DNA of 51,912 bases from Candidatus Roizmanbacteria bacterium RIFCSPLOWO2_01_FULL_39_19 (GCA_001789725.1 MGAM01000004.1:1-51912); one strand, 5' to 3'; counted from the stretch's first letter, positions 6,415 through 15,504 are shown. Numbers and translations: made by a program. Notes: generated from the sequence alone by a model not told the origin.

Positions 6415-7461
6415 TTAAAATTTCTCCAATTTATCTAAGCTGGCTCTTGGAACTCTATCAAGTGAGTCAATACTTTCAACAAAAAGTCCTTTTTGGGCTT
6501 TGAAATATCCAGCAACGGCAATCATTGCTGCGTTGTCGCCATATAAGCCCTTTAGCGGAAACAAAATTCTCCCGCCGTTTCTTTCAACTAAAATCCGCAT
6601 TTTGTCTCTTAAAAGTTTGTTTACAGCAACACCCCCGGCAACACAAATGTTTTTAACCCCAGTTTTTTTCATTGCTTGCCTCATCTTAATACATAAACTG
6701 TCAATAACCGCCATCTGATAAGACGCAGCAAGATTATTTTGATTGTTAATTCTTTCCCTATCTCCCATCTGTTTTAACGCGTAAAAGAGTGAGGTTTTCA
6801 AGCCAGAGAATGAAAAGTTAAAGTCTGTCGACCTAGCCATTGGTCGGGGAAAATCAATAAATTTAGGGTCCCCTTTTTCCGACATTGCCTCCAATATCGG
6901 ACCTCCAGGGTAGACTTTATTATCTAGAATCAGCCTTGTCCCCTTGTCAATCGCCTCCCCAGCAGCATCGTCAACTGTTTTGCCCAAAATTTCATAATAA
7001 GTGTGATCCTTAAATAAAACCAACTCTGTATGACCCCCCGATACTAGCAACACCAAGTATGGAAATTCAAAATTGATGTCAGACTTTCCACTTTTATTTT
7101 GAGCAAAACACGAGTAAATATGTCCCTCCATGTGATTGACAGCAATCAGTTTTTTATTATATTTCTTGGCAATTTCTTTTGATTTTTTTATTCCAACACC
7201 AAGTGCGATTGAAAGCCCTGGGCCATAGGTCACCGCAATTGTATCGATCGTATTTATTGGGGTTTTAGATTTTTCCAAAGCGGAATTAATTACACTATCA
7301 ATTTTTTCCTCATGCGCTCGCTTGGCGAGATTCGGCACAACACCTCCCCATTGGGCGTGTATGGGAATCTGTGAGAATAATTCATTTGAAAGAATTCTTC
7401 TGCCCTCAACAACCGCTGCTGCAGTTTCATCACAAGAAGTATCAATTCCAAGAATTCTCAT
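6415..7461 (-). CDS. tsaD: tRNA N6-adenosine threonylcarbamoyltransferase TsaD
   Basis: TsaD (Kae1/Gcp family) transfers the threonylcarbamoyl group to A37 of ANN-decoding tRNAs, giving t6A. The 348-aa length is normal. The ASKHA fold is shown by GIDTSCDETAAAVV at the N terminus, the metal-binding NHMEGHIYS motif near residue 110, LVSGGHTEL near 140, DDAAGEAIDKGTR, and CVAGGVAVNKLLRDKM plus YGDNAAMIA near the C terminus. Its ATG overlaps the tsaE stop by 4 nt, so the two are translationally coupled in one operon and their products act in the same complex. Confidence 0.97.
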   Translation of the reverse strand: MRILGIDTSCDETAAAVVEGRRILSNELFSQIPIHAQWGGVVPNLAKRAHEEKIDSVINSALEKSKTPINTIDTIAVTYGPGLSIALGVGIKKSKEIAKKYNKKLIAVNHMEGHIYSCFAQNKSGKSDINFEFPYLVLLVSGGHTELVLFKDHTYYEILGKTVDDAAGEAIDKGTRLILDNKVYPGGPILEAMSEKGDPKFIDFPRPMARSTDFNFSFSGLKTSLFYALKQMGDRERINNQNNLAASYQMAVIDSLCIKMRQAMKKTGVKNICVAGGVAVNKLLRDKMRILVERNGGRILFPLKGLYGDNAAMIAVAGYFKAQKGLFVESIDSLDRVPRASLDKLEKF

Positions 7462-7919
7462 TTTAGGTCGAACGCAACTGTTATTTGTCTTTGATCGTTA
7501 ATCATGTGTTTAATTTCAACTTTAACAATACCTGCTTTTTCTTTAATTTCATCAATTATCGAGTCAATGTTTTGACTCCATTCAATACACATCAGTGTAT
7601 TTTTGTTCAAATTTTGCAAAATTCCAAGATGTTTAAATTCTGATTTATCTTCAATTCGATACAAATCAATATGTAGGAACTTTTTGATGATACTGTTTAA
7701 ATCATATTCATGAACTAAAACAAATGTGGGTGAGGAGATATTATTAATTCCCAACTCTTCTCCGACTCCTTTAACAAATACTGTCTTCCCGGCGCCAAGG
7801 TCGCCATATAACAAGATAGCTACAGGCCTGTCGTTAACAAAAGGCTTGAGTTGTTTTATGATTTTTTTTGCCAGTAATTTTGTTTCTCTGCTTGATTTTG
7901 TCGTATAGGTTCTTATCAT
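7458..7919 (-). CDS. tsaE: tRNA threonylcarbamoyladenosine biosynthesis ATPase TsaE
   Basis: TsaE is the P-loop ATPase that resets the bacterial TsaB-TsaD complex in t6A synthesis. The 153-aa protein shows the Walker A motif YGDLGAGKTVFVKG near residues 40-53, the SPTF switch motif near 63, the HIDLYR block near 84, and CIEW near 112. It is first in a two-gene operon with tsaD. Its promoter (TGaTAAAAT, 9 nt before the ATG) diverges from that of ftsH inside only 42 bp. TsaB and TsaC are not in this window. Confidence 0.95.
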   Translation of the reverse strand: MIRTYTTKSSRETKLLAKKIIKQLKPFVNDRPVAILLYGDLGAGKTVFVKGVGEELGINNISSPTFVLVHEYDLNSIIKKFLHIDLYRIEDKSEFKHLGILQNLNKNTLMCIEWSQNIDSIIDEIKEKAGIVKVEIKHMINDQRQITVAFDLK

Positions 7920-7928
7920 ACAAGTTCT

Positions 7929-7937
7929 ATTTTATCA
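7929..7937 (-). promoter_or_regulatory. Extended -10 promoter of tsaE-tsaD
   Basis: TGaTAAAAT on the minus strand, 9 nt before the tsaE ATG; back to back with the ftsH promoter. Confidence 0.55.
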
Positions 7938-7943
7938 GAAATC

Positions 7944-7952
7944 TGGTATAAT
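7944..7952 (+). promoter_or_regulatory. Extended -10 promoter of ftsH
   Basis: TGgTATAAT, 9 nt before the ATG at 7962; predicts a leader of only a few nucleotides and no Shine-Dalgarno is present. Confidence 0.6.
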
Positions 7953-7961
7953 TAGCCTGAA

Positions 7962-9815
7962 ATGACGGACCTAAAAAAGGATCTTAAATTAAATAAAAAA
8001 GGCCCCATTAAGATTAATATAGGACTTAAACAGATTGTTATTGCAATTGTCGCCCTGTTTTTTATCAGCTCTATACTCATATCTGCCGGGGAAATTGCAA
8101 CAACAACAAATGAAAAGCCCATCAGTAAAATAATTTCTGATATTAAAGCTAAAAAAGTCAAGAAAATCGAAATTGTTGGCAATAAAGTTCTCGTCCATTA
8201 CTCAAAAGATAGAATCGTAACAACTTCAAAAGAGGAGGGAGAAAGTTTTGTTAAAACCTTAACTGACGCTAAAATTGACCCAACTAGTCTTGAAATAAGG
8301 GTTAAATCAACCGACACGGGATCAATGATCGCTAATTTTTTAGCTAATGTCATCCCAACTCTTCTTATGATCGGATTTTTTATATTCATCTTTCGCCAGG
8401 CAAGAGGAACCCAAGACTCGATTTTCTCATTTGGTCAGGCCAGATCAAAACTTTACAACAAAGAAATGTCAAGAATTACATTTGATGACGTTGCAGGAGT
8501 TGATGAGGCTAAGAAAGAATTGGCCGAAATTGTTGATTTTCTGAAAAATCCAAAAAAATACAACAAGCTGGGGGCAAGACCTCCAAAAGGGGTTATATTG
8601 GTTGGCCCGTCAGGTACCGGTAAAACGTTACTTGCCAAGGCTGTAGCTGGAGAGAGCCATGTCCCATTTTTTTCAGTAGCAGGCAGCGAGTTTATGGAAA
8701 TGTTAGTTGGAATTGGAGCTGCAAGAGTTCGAGATTTGTTTAAGACTGCTAAAAAAAATTCTCCGTCAATTATTTTTATTGATGAGATTGATGCTATTGG
8801 CCGAACTAGATCAGTTTCCGCAATGCCTGCCCATGACGAGCGGGAACAGACCTTAAATCAGATTCTAGTTGAAATGGATGGTTTTGAACAAAATGATCGT
8901 GTTATTGTTGTTGCTGCGACAAACAGAGGTGATTTGCTTGACTCGGCTTTACTTCGCCCGGGAAGATTTGATAGACGAGTCCTGGTAGATTATCCTGATA
9001 TTGAAGGTCGAAAGGCAATTCTCAAGATTCACTCACGTGGCAAACCAATGGCTAAGAATGTTTCATGGGAGAAAGTCGCAAAAAGAACAGTTGGATTTTC
9101 CGGCGCTGATATTGAGAATATGCTAAATGAAGCTGCAATACTAGCAGCTACAAGAAATAAAAGCTCGATAAGTATGGACGAAATTGAAGAGGCAGCAACA
9201 AAAGTTAAGCTTGGGCCTGAGAAGAAACGACTGCAAACTGATATGGATAAAAAAATCACCGCCTATCATGAAGCCGGACACGCAATTGTTACCTATTTTC
9301 AAAAAGGCACCGATCCGGTCCATCGAATCTCGATTGTGTCACGCGGTATGGCCCTCGGTTATACTTTAATTCCTCCATCAAGCGACCGGCTGCATGAAAC
9401 CAAAACCCACCTAGTGCAGATGATAACCTCTATGATGGGCGGACGAGCTGCTGAGAACCTTGTATTTAAGGACATTACAACCGGAGCAGCAAATGATTTT
9501 GACCAGGCGACTCGAATAGCAAGGGGTATGGTTATTGACTATGGCATGAGCTCACTAGGGCCTATTAATTACGGACCAACCAGTGATGTAACCGAGTGGG
9601 GAAGTACTTTTTATGCAAGTGAGAATCACTCTGATGCAACCCGTTTAAAGATTGATAATGAAATTAGAAAAATCGTTGAGGATTGTTATGGGCAGGCTAA
9701 GAAAATTCTTAAAACTAATCGAAAAAAATTAGATGCAGTAGCTTTTGCGCTAATTAAAAAAGAAAGTCTTGATGATGAAGAATTCCTCGCCTTAGTTGTG
9801 AATAAGCTGAGATAA
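7962..9815 (+). CDS. ftsH: ATP-dependent zinc metalloprotease FtsH
   Basis: FtsH is the membrane-anchored AAA+ protease that extracts and degrades membrane and soluble proteins. The 617-aa protein has two TM segments (about 22-43 and 122-145) around an extracytoplasmic domain. The AAA module has Walker A GPSGTGKT (215-222), Walker B IIFIDEID (270-277) and second region of homology [21 protein letters not shown]. The zinc site is HEAGH (436-440) with Asp512 in [10 protein letters not shown]. Two departures from the usual sequence stand out: Ser in Walker A (GPS for GPP) and Leu248 in EMLVGIG where FtsH normally has the pore-loop Phe (MFVG). The protein is otherwise full length and looks functional. 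Confidence 0.97.
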   Translation: MTDLKKDLKLNKKGPIKINIGLKQIVIAIVALFFISSILISAGEIATTTNEKPISKIISDIKAKKVKKIEIVGNKVLVHYSKDRIVTTSKEEGESFVKTLTDAKIDPTSLEIRVKSTDTGSMIANFLANVIPTLLMIGFFIFIFRQARGTQDSIFSFGQARSKLYNKEMSRITFDDVAGVDEAKKELAEIVDFLKNPKKYNKLGARPPKGVILVGPSGTGKTLLAKAVAGESHVPFFSVAGSEFMEMLVGIGAARVRDLFKTAKKNSPSIIFIDEIDAIGRTRSVSAMPAHDEREQTLNQILVEMDGFEQNDRVIVVAATNRGDLLDSALLRPGRFDRRVLVDYPDIEGRKAILKIHSRGKPMAKNVSWEKVAKRTVGFSGADIENMLNEAAILAATRNKSSISMDEIEEAATKVKLGPEKKRLQTDMDKKITAYHEAGHAIVTYFQKGTDPVHRISIVSRGMALGYTLIPPSSDRLHETKTHLVQMITSMMGGRAAENLVFKDITTGAANDFDQATRIARGMVIDYGMSSLGPINYGPTSDVTEWGSTFYASENHSDATRLKIDNEIRKIVEDCYGQAKKILKTNRKKLDAVAFALIKKESLDDEEFLALVVNKLR

Positions 9816-9927
9816 GCTTACAGCGCGAAGATACCTTTTACAAGCAACACATTGGGGTCCAAGAGTTGCGAGCAAAATGGTACCGAGCTTATGCGGATCT
9901 GTAAGAATTCTTGTATTATATACTCTT
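9816..9927 (+). other. ftsH-exonuclease spacer with possible gene remnant
   Basis: The 112-bp spacer contains a 7-bp inverted repeat (CTTACAG 9817-9823, CTGTAAG 9899-9905) and an open frame that reads about 30 protein-like residues (REDTFYKQHIGVQELRAKWY) from about 9818 to a TAA at 9902-9904, but without a start codon. It may be a decayed gene tail, a structured leader, or chance. A -10 box for the next gene lies at 9914-9919. Confidence 0.2.
9914..9919 (+). promoter_or_regulatory. -10 box of the exonuclease gene
   Basis: TATTAT, 8 nt before the ATG at 9928; supports that ATG over the in-frame ATG at 9877. Confidence 0.4.
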
Positions 9928-10851
9928 ATGAAGTCCCTATTATTGATCGATGGTAATGGCCTAGTTCATAGAGCTTATCACGCTCTTCCTGAGTTTACAT
10001 CCCGAAGTGGCCAACCAACTGGGGCAGTTTACGGTTTTATATCAACTTTAAATAAGGTTATTTCTGACTACAGACCGACTCATGTGATTACTTGTTTTGA
10101 CACTCCTGCCCCAACATTTCGTGATTCTCTGTTTATCAATTATCGCACTCAACGCCCCGAAGCCGATAAAGAACTTAAAGATCAATTTCCACTTGTTAAA
10201 GAGTTTCTTGATGCTGCCGGGGTTGCCCATGTTGAGAAAGAGGGACTTGAGGCGGATGACTTGATTGGTGTTTTGGCAACGCAAGCACACAAGCGGGGAT
10301 TTGTTGTCAATATTTTGACAGGGGACAAGGATATTTTTCAGCTGGTCAACAATAATATTTTCGTCATTACTCCTCAAATTGGATACGGGCACGAAAAAAA
10401 ATATGATCGACGGGCAGTTATAGAAAAATTTGGCATCCCACCAGAGCGTGTAGCTGATCTTAAAGCACTAGCCGGTGACCCGTCTGATAATTACAAAGGA
10501 ATTGTCGGTATTGGTCCAAAAACCGCTTCGCAGCTGATAAATAAGTTTGGACCAATTGAAAACATATATGAGAATATTGACCAAGTTGAAAATCCGATTT
10601 TAAGACAGAAGTTGATCAATGGCAAGGGGGATGCTGAGTTGTCAAAAAAACTGGCTCAATTAGTAATTGAGGCTGATATCCCAGTAAAGGTTGATGATGG
10701 AGAATTTATCCATTACAACGAATCGTTGAAATATTTTTTTAATAAATACAATTTCAGAAGTTTATATAACCGAATTTTTGGAACTTCAACAAAACCAGAA
10801 AAAATTGAAAAACCTAAAAAAAAGGAGAATCAACTGGATCTTTTTAACTAA
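9928..10851 (+). CDS. Stand-alone 5'-3' exonuclease (Pol I N-domain type)
   Basis: The 307-aa protein equals the 5'-nuclease (FEN) domain of DNA polymerase I without the polymerase. Metal-binding and helical-arch motifs are present: LLIDGNGLVHRAYHALP at the N terminus, EADDLIGVLA near residue 108, LTGDKDIFQLV near 131, and the H3TH segment LAGDPSDNYKGIVGIGPKTA near 188. It should remove RNA primers and 5' flaps. The last residues, after a Lys/Glu linker, are QLDLFN; QLDLF is a textbook bacterial sliding-clamp-binding motif, so the enzyme is probably tethered to the beta clamp. The frame opens 17 codons earlier, but family alignment and the -10 box favour ATG 9928. It ends 3 bp from the convergent PHP gene. 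Confidence 0.93.
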   Translation: MKSLLLIDGNGLVHRAYHALPEFTSRSGQPTGAVYGFISTLNKVISDYRPTHVITCFDTPAPTFRDSLFINYRTQRPEADKELKDQFPLVKEFLDAAGVAHVEKEGLEADDLIGVLATQAHKRGFVVNILTGDKDIFQLVNNNIFVITPQIGYGHEKKYDRRAVIEKFGIPPERVADLKALAGDPSDNYKGIVGIGPKTASQLINKFGPIENIYENIDQVENPILRQKLINGKGDAELSKKLAQLVIEADIPVKVDDGEFIHYNESLKYFFNKYNFRSLYNRIFGTSTKPEKIEKPKKKENQLDLFN

Positions 10852-10854
10852 GTT

Positions 10855-11880
10855 TTAAAGAGTTGACCACCGCTTACTAAGATAAGGATAAAGCTTTAGA
10901 ACTCTTTCAATTAGCCCTTTAGTTCTACTAGCAAATCCTGAAAAGCGGGGATTATTAATAAGCTTAAAATCCTCTTTTTTATGAAAGTCTCCACCTCCAC
11001 CTTTGGCCAAATTATATTTATCACATAAGTGATCAAGATTTTTCATGTCGGCTTCAAACTCATTTTGATTAAATTTTTCAACTCCAAATGCATAAACAGT
11101 TTCTAGTCCATCAATTCTTTTCTCTTGGCAGAACTTTTCAACTAGAGTTAGGGGGAGTTTATCCTTAAAATATGTCCAGTGAGCAATTAACGCAATCCCT
11201 CCGGCGTTCCTGATTAGTGATACCGCATCATCCATATATATCTGATCAACATAATGGACATAGACGTTTTTAATGTAACTATTGTTACTTAAAAACAATG
11301 TAAAAACTTTTTGCCAAAGATCGGCATTCTTTACTTTCTCATATGTTTCTTTTAACTCATCATTTTTTTTTGCTTCTTGAAACAATTTCTTCTCAAGCTG
11401 ACTCATAATTTTAATATTTTTTTCTTTTGACAGGATTGCCTTAGCTATGTGAGGTCTTCCCACAGTTCCAGTTACTTGTTTTTGAACTTCATCGTATGAG
11501 ATGTCCAAACCAAGACTCTTACAATTGGTGATAATTTCTTTCGTACGTTTGATTCTTTTTTGAATCGCATTATCCGAATACTTAAGTAAATTTTTATTTT
11601 CAAGATCAACAAATAGTCCAACAACATGAAAAAGCTCAATTTGATCTTTAATTTCTATCACCCTCGTTGCCGACATTTCAATACCAGTGAAAAATTTTAC
11701 TTCGTGATTAATTTTCTTTAGTCCTTCGATAGTCTCCTGTGTTGGTAGGGTATCATGGTCAGTAAACGCGACAACGCCGATGTTATTTCTTTCACACTCA
11801 TCTAAAACTTGTTTGTGGGTTAAAACACCGTCAGATGTTGTAGTGTGACAGTGAAGAGATTGGTAAGAGATTTGTTTCAT
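10855..11880 (-). CDS. PHP-domain metal-dependent phosphoesterase
   Basis: The 341-aa protein is a PHP-domain phosphoesterase. The metal-ligand motifs are LHCHTTTSDG (about 9-18), FTDHDT (about 39-44), a mid-protein GRPHIAKA, GGIALIAHW near residue 232 and GGGGDFH near 296. Such proteins hydrolyse phosphoesters, for example 3',5'-nucleoside bisphosphates in RnaseAM/YciV or histidinol phosphate. The middle of the protein (about 110-210) is a Lys-rich helical insertion. Its start overlaps the SDR stop by 4 nt, so both are in one operon. The substrate is not determined. Confidence 0.85.
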   Translation of the reverse strand: MKQISYQSLHCHTTTSDGVLTHKQVLDECERNNIGVVAFTDHDTLPTQETIEGLKKINHEVKFFTGIEMSATRVIEIKDQIELFHVVGLFVDLENKNLLKYSDNAIQKRIKRTKEIITNCKSLGLDISYDEVQKQVTGTVGRPHIAKAILSKEKNIKIMSQLEKKLFQEAKKNDELKETYEKVKNADLWQKVFTLFLSNNSYIKNVYVHYVDQIYMDDAVSLIRNAGGIALIAHWTYFKDKLPLTLVEKFCQEKRIDGLETVYAFGVEKFNQNEFEADMKNLDHLCDKYNLAKGGGGDFHKKEDFKLINNPRFSGFASRTKGLIERVLKLYPYLSKRWSTL

Positions 11881-12608
11881 GGCTTTTCCCAGTGGCCTAA
11901 ATTATAATCAGTTGGATATAGTGTATATTCTACTTCCCTATTTTCATTCTTAATTATTTCAACTAATTTTTCAGCAACCCATCCGGGAGTAAAATATGCC
12001 TTACCACTTTCTGATTCTTTTTTCTTTTCTTCTAAAGTCATAGGGCCAAATTCAGTTAACGTGCTGCCTAATGTAATTAAACAAAAAGAAGGATTAAAAC
12101 CTTTAAATTCTTCTGCTAACGATAATGTCATTCCTCGAAGTGCGAATTTTGTTGCGCAATATAGACTTCGTCCTCTCATTGGAATAACACCCGCACCTGA
12201 CCCAACAGTCAAAACAAGAGAGTCATTACTGTTCATAATGGGAAGCAGCCCTTGTGTTAAGAAATACGGCGCTTTTGTGTTTATATCAAATGATTCATCC
12301 CAATCATCTCTTGTAGTTTCTTCAAATGTTTTATATGCCCCAATGCCAGCAACATGAATTAGCACGTCAATAGATTTATATTTCCCTTTCAGTTGTAATA
12401 TATAATTACTGATACCTTCCTTACTTTTAAAATCAACAACAAAATATTCACATTTATCTCGTAATTCTGATTTTAGTGACTTAAGTTTTTCTTCTCTCCT
12501 CCCTAAAAGAATCAAGTACGAGCATTCCTTATGTAGTCGTCTAGATAACTCTTCACCTATTCCGCCCGTTGCACCAGCAATAATAATAATTTTACCTTGA
12601 AGATTCAT
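11877..12608 (-). CDS. Short-chain dehydrogenase/reductase (SDR)
   Basis: The 243-aa protein is a classical SDR oxidoreductase. It has the NAD(P)-binding GATGGIGEELS motif (residues 12-22), an acid/Arg cofactor region (LLGRREEK), HVAGIGAY in place of NNAG, the catalytic Ser in VGSGAG, and YCATK as the YxxxK pair near residue 150. The Arg-rich turn after the second strand suggests NADP(H). It is the first gene of a pair with the PHP-domain gene. A TATACT box lies 7 nt before the ATG; the intervening GGAGGT touches the ATG and is too close to act as a normal Shine-Dalgarno. The substrate is unknown. Confidence 0.9.
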   Translation of the reverse strand: MNLQGKIIIIAGATGGIGEELSRRLHKECSYLILLGRREEKLKSLKSELRDKCEYFVVDFKSKEGISNYILQLKGKYKSIDVLIHVAGIGAYKTFEETTRDDWDESFDINTKAPYFLTQGLLPIMNSNDSLVLTVGSGAGVIPMRGRSLYCATKFALRGMTLSLAEEFKGFNPSFCLITLGSTLTEFGPMTLEEKKKESESGKAYFTPGWVAEKLVEIIKNENREVEYTLYPTDYNLGHWEKP

Positions 12609-12615
12609 ACCTCCA

Positions 12616-12621
12616 AGTATA
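12616..12621 (-). promoter_or_regulatory. -10 box of the SDR-PHP operon
   Basis: TATACT on the minus strand, 7 nt before the SDR ATG at 12608. The 148-bp region to secA also holds nested short inverted repeats (for example CACTC/GAGTG around 12680) without a T-run. Confidence 0.45.
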
Positions 12622-12756
12622 AAACAACTTTGTCGAGTTTGCTAAATGTTGCCGAATCCCGAGGTGTAGCCTCACTTTCACTCCGGGAGTGATATGGTCA
12701 TGATACATTAGGAATTAAGATCAACTCCGAGTGTTGCATTATAACTAAACATTGGG

Positions 12757-15489
12757 TTAATTTGGATAATGACACTTCTTGTATTTTACAGGTTTTCCGT
12801 TTTCATCCACTCTACCACACCAACATGGATCATTTCGACCCAGTTTTTTTTGTGGCGAAGTTGTCCTTGCTGGAGGACTGGTCTTTTCGGGGGATGAAAA
12901 TGGGTCGGTGGCAGACGCTGATTTAAATTGTATTTTTTTCTGTTTAGTTTCTTCAGCTGGTGCTTCTTCAACCCGTTGGACATGAAACAATCTTCGAGCC
13001 GTCTCAAAATCAATACCAGACAGTAGCTTCTCAAACATTGAGAATGCCTCATTTTTGTATTCAGTTAATGGATCAAGTTGGGCATAACCCCGCAGGTTAA
13101 TTCCCTCTCTAAGATCATCTATTGCTGTTAAATGTTCCGTCCAGTACTTATCGATAGTTGACAGATAAATACTCTGGATAACTGCTACCCATAACTCTTT
13201 CCCAAATTCTTTTTCTTTGGATTTATAAAATTCATCAATTGTCTTAAGCAAGTATTCCTCAACTTTAGGCTTATCAATCCCCTCGATATCTTTAAGAATT
13301 TTATTTGGGTCAAGCGGGACAATGGAGCAAAATTCCTCTACAATTTTCCTATATTCCGGAGACGCATCTTCTATATACAAAAACATATTCAAGATATTCT
13401 TGACTTCCTCCCCGTACATATTTGAAATCGTCTCCTCAACTTCCTTCTCGTTCTCTTCTGCCATTAAAATGCGCCTTCGAAGAGAATATAAAATTTCACG
13501 CTGTTTATTGATAACATCATCATATTCAACTAAGTGCTTCCGGGTATCGAAATTAAATCCCTCAACCTTCACTTGTGACTGCTCAAGCGCTTTTGACACC
13601 ATTGCGTGCTCAAGTGGTTGGTCCTCAGGAATTTTGAAAAAGTCCATGAGTTTGCTCACCTGTTCCCCTCCAAAAATTCTCATCAAGTCGTCTTCCAAGG
13701 CTACAAAAAAACGGGATTCTCCCGGATCTCCCTGGCGACCCGCCCGACCTCTGAGCTGATTGTCAATTCTTCGTGACTCATGCCGTTCGGTTCCTATTAC
13801 ATAAAGCCCACCCAATTTCACTACTTCATCATGATTTTTTTGCCATTCAAGCATTTCTTTATTAAATTTTTCTTGTAATCTGCCCTCCGACTCGGAGGGT
13901 TTATTCCCAGTAAACTGCTCTTTGGTTGGCTGCATACCCCCCAATATAATATCAACTCCTCGCCCGGCCATATTAGTTGCAATTGTAATTGCATTTTTCT
14001 TCCCCGCGTTTGAAATTATCATTGCCTCGCGCTCATGGTTTTTAGCATTAAGAAGTTCATGGGGGATACCTTTTTTGATGAGTAAACGTGATACAATTTC
14101 GTTTTTCTCAATACTGGTTGTACCCACCAAAACCGGTCGCCCGACTTTATATGCTGCTGCAATCTCCTCCACTAATGCCTTGAATTTTCCGTTTTCAGTT
14201 TTGTAAATCAAATCAGGATGATCAACTCTCACCATCGGCCGATGAGTAGGGATGGCAAGGACATCAACGTTATAAATCTTATGAAATTCCTCGGCTTCAG
14301 TTGCAGCGGTTCCCGTCATGCCGGCAAGCTTTTCGTACATTCTAAAATAATTCTGCAATGACACTGTTGCCAGCGTCTTTGACTCTCTTTTGATAGCTAC
14401 TCCCTCTTTTGCTTCAATTGCCTGGTGAAGCCCTTCGCTGAACCGTCTCCCCTGAAGAAGTCTGCCAGTAAATTCATCAACAATAATTACTTCATCATCT
14501 TTAACGATGTAATCCTTATCAAGCTTGAATAATGTTTTTGCTTTTAGCGCTGCTTCAACATAAAACAAAGTGTCATAGTCTTTTTCGTAAATATTGGTTG
14601 TCCCCAGTTGTTTCTCAATTGCTGCAATCCCTCCTTCAGTCAAATGGGCAGTTTTGAGTTTTTCATCGACAATAAAATCCGTCTTGAGATCTAATCTCTC
14701 TACAATGCGGGCATATTCGTAATATTTTGATGTATCCTCGTCATATGGGGCTGAGATAATATGAGGAGTACGAGCTTCATCAATTAGTACTGAATCAACC
14801 TCGTCAATAATTGCATAGTGAAAATCTCTTTGGCGAATTTCCGACGAGTGTGTCGCCATATTGTCCCTTAAGTAATCAAATCCAAATTCAGAGTTAATAC
14901 CGTAAGTTATGTCAGCAGCGTATGCCTCATCTCTAGTGACTGGTTTCAGGTTGACAAGTCGCCAATCATAAGCATCGTTATCGCGGTATTCTGTGTCAAA
15001 GATAAATGATTCGTCAGAGATAAGAACTGAGACGGTCATTCCAAGCATTTTGTAAAGCTGGCCATTCCAGCCGGCGCCAATTTTGGCCAAGTAGTCATTT
15101 ACTGTGACCAAATGAACTCCTTTACCTTCTAATGCGTTTAAATAAAGCGGGGCGGTAGCTGACAATGTCTTACCCTCTCCTGTTTTTTGTTCGGCAATCT
15201 TGCCCTCGTGAAGTGCAATTGCTGCAATCATTTGAACGTCATAATGGCGTTGACCCAATGTTCTTCGTGCTGCTTCTCTAACTAGGGCATAACTCCAAGG
15301 CAAAATTTCGTCGAGCGTTTTTTTACCAGATTGGACTTCATCTTTTAACTTTTCAGTAATTTTGGCAAAATCCTGTGTCTTTAGCGCACGAGCTTCTTCC
15401 TCAAGCTCATTAATCTCTTCAACTTTTTTTTGAAGTCGTTGAATATCTTTCTCGTTATAGTCAAAAAACTTTTTAAAGATATTTAGCAT
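12757..15489 (-). CDS. secA: Preprotein translocase ATPase SecA
   Basis: SecA is the motor that drives secreted proteins through SecYEG. The 910-aa protein is full length: Walker A in AEQKTGEGKTLSA (Gln where Met is usual), YGINSEFGFDYLRDNM, the DEVD box in AIIDEVDSVLIDEARTP, the HELICc segment GTERHESRRIDNQLRGRAGRQGDPG, the scaffold/wing region, and a C-terminal SEC-C zinc site CWC...CH that binds SecB or ribosomes in other bacteria. An insertion of roughly 30 residues lies in NBD1 after VSVLISDES. YLAKIGAGWNG departs from the usual YLA.RDAEWMG. A 17-bp GC palindrome is embedded in the reading frame at 13883-13899. A TAAAAT box is 9 nt before the ATG. Confidence 0.97.
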   Translation of the reverse strand: MLNIFKKFFDYNEKDIQRLQKKVEEINELEEEARALKTQDFAKITEKLKDEVQSGKKTLDEILPWSYALVREAARRTLGQRHYDVQMIAAIALHEGKIAEQKTGEGKTLSATAPLYLNALEGKGVHLVTVNDYLAKIGAGWNGQLYKMLGMTVSVLISDESFIFDTEYRDNDAYDWRLVNLKPVTRDEAYAADITYGINSEFGFDYLRDNMATHSSEIRQRDFHYAIIDEVDSVLIDEARTPHIISAPYDEDTSKYYEYARIVERLDLKTDFIVDEKLKTAHLTEGGIAAIEKQLGTTNIYEKDYDTLFYVEAALKAKTLFKLDKDYIVKDDEVIIVDEFTGRLLQGRRFSEGLHQAIEAKEGVAIKRESKTLATVSLQNYFRMYEKLAGMTGTAATEAEEFHKIYNVDVLAIPTHRPMVRVDHPDLIYKTENGKFKALVEEIAAAYKVGRPVLVGTTSIEKNEIVSRLLIKKGIPHELLNAKNHEREAMIISNAGKKNAITIATNMAGRGVDIILGGMQPTKEQFTGNKPSESEGRLQEKFNKEMLEWQKNHDEVVKLGGLYVIGTERHESRRIDNQLRGRAGRQGDPGESRFFVALEDDLMRIFGGEQVSKLMDFFKIPEDQPLEHAMVSKALEQSQVKVEGFNFDTRKHLVEYDDVINKQREILYSLRRRILMAEENEKEVEETISNMYGEEVKNILNMFLYIEDASPEYRKIVEEFCSIVPLDPNKILKDIEGIDKPKVEEYLLKTIDEFYKSKEKEFGKELWVAVIQSIYLSTIDKYWTEHLTAIDDLREGINLRGYAQLDPLTEYKNEAFSMFEKLLSGIDFETARRLFHVQRVEEAPAEETKQKKIQFKSASATDPFSSPEKTSPPARTTSPQKKLGRNDPCWCGRVDENGKPVKYKKCHYPN
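13883..13899. repeat. GC-rich palindrome inside secA
   Basis: CCCTCCGA-C-TCGGAGGG, a perfect 8-bp inverted repeat with one central base, lies within the secA frame (encoding KPSESEG between conserved blocks). A related palindrome with the same TCGGAGGG arm is at 3791-3808 in a gene leader. The pair may belong to a short dispersed palindromic repeat. Confidence 0.4.
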
Positions 15490-15498
15490 AACTCTGAT

Positions 15499-15504
15499 AT
15501 TTTA
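15499..15504 (-). promoter_or_regulatory. -10 box of secA
   Basis: TAAAAT on the minus strand, 9 nt before the secA ATG, with no Shine-Dalgarno between. Confidence 0.45.

Noticed and set aside
9878-9887. TGGTACCGAG resembling a T-box core upstream of the exonuclease gene
   Set aside because: No specifier stem, antiterminator or terminator can be drawn, and the downstream gene is not an amino-acid gene.
9877-9927. N-terminal extension of the exonuclease
   Set aside because: The 17 extra residues precede the conserved LLIDGNG start, and a -10 box lies within them.
12609-12756. Possible small RNA between secA and the SDR gene
   Set aside because: Only short nested inverted repeats are present; no promoter, terminator or known family pattern is visible.
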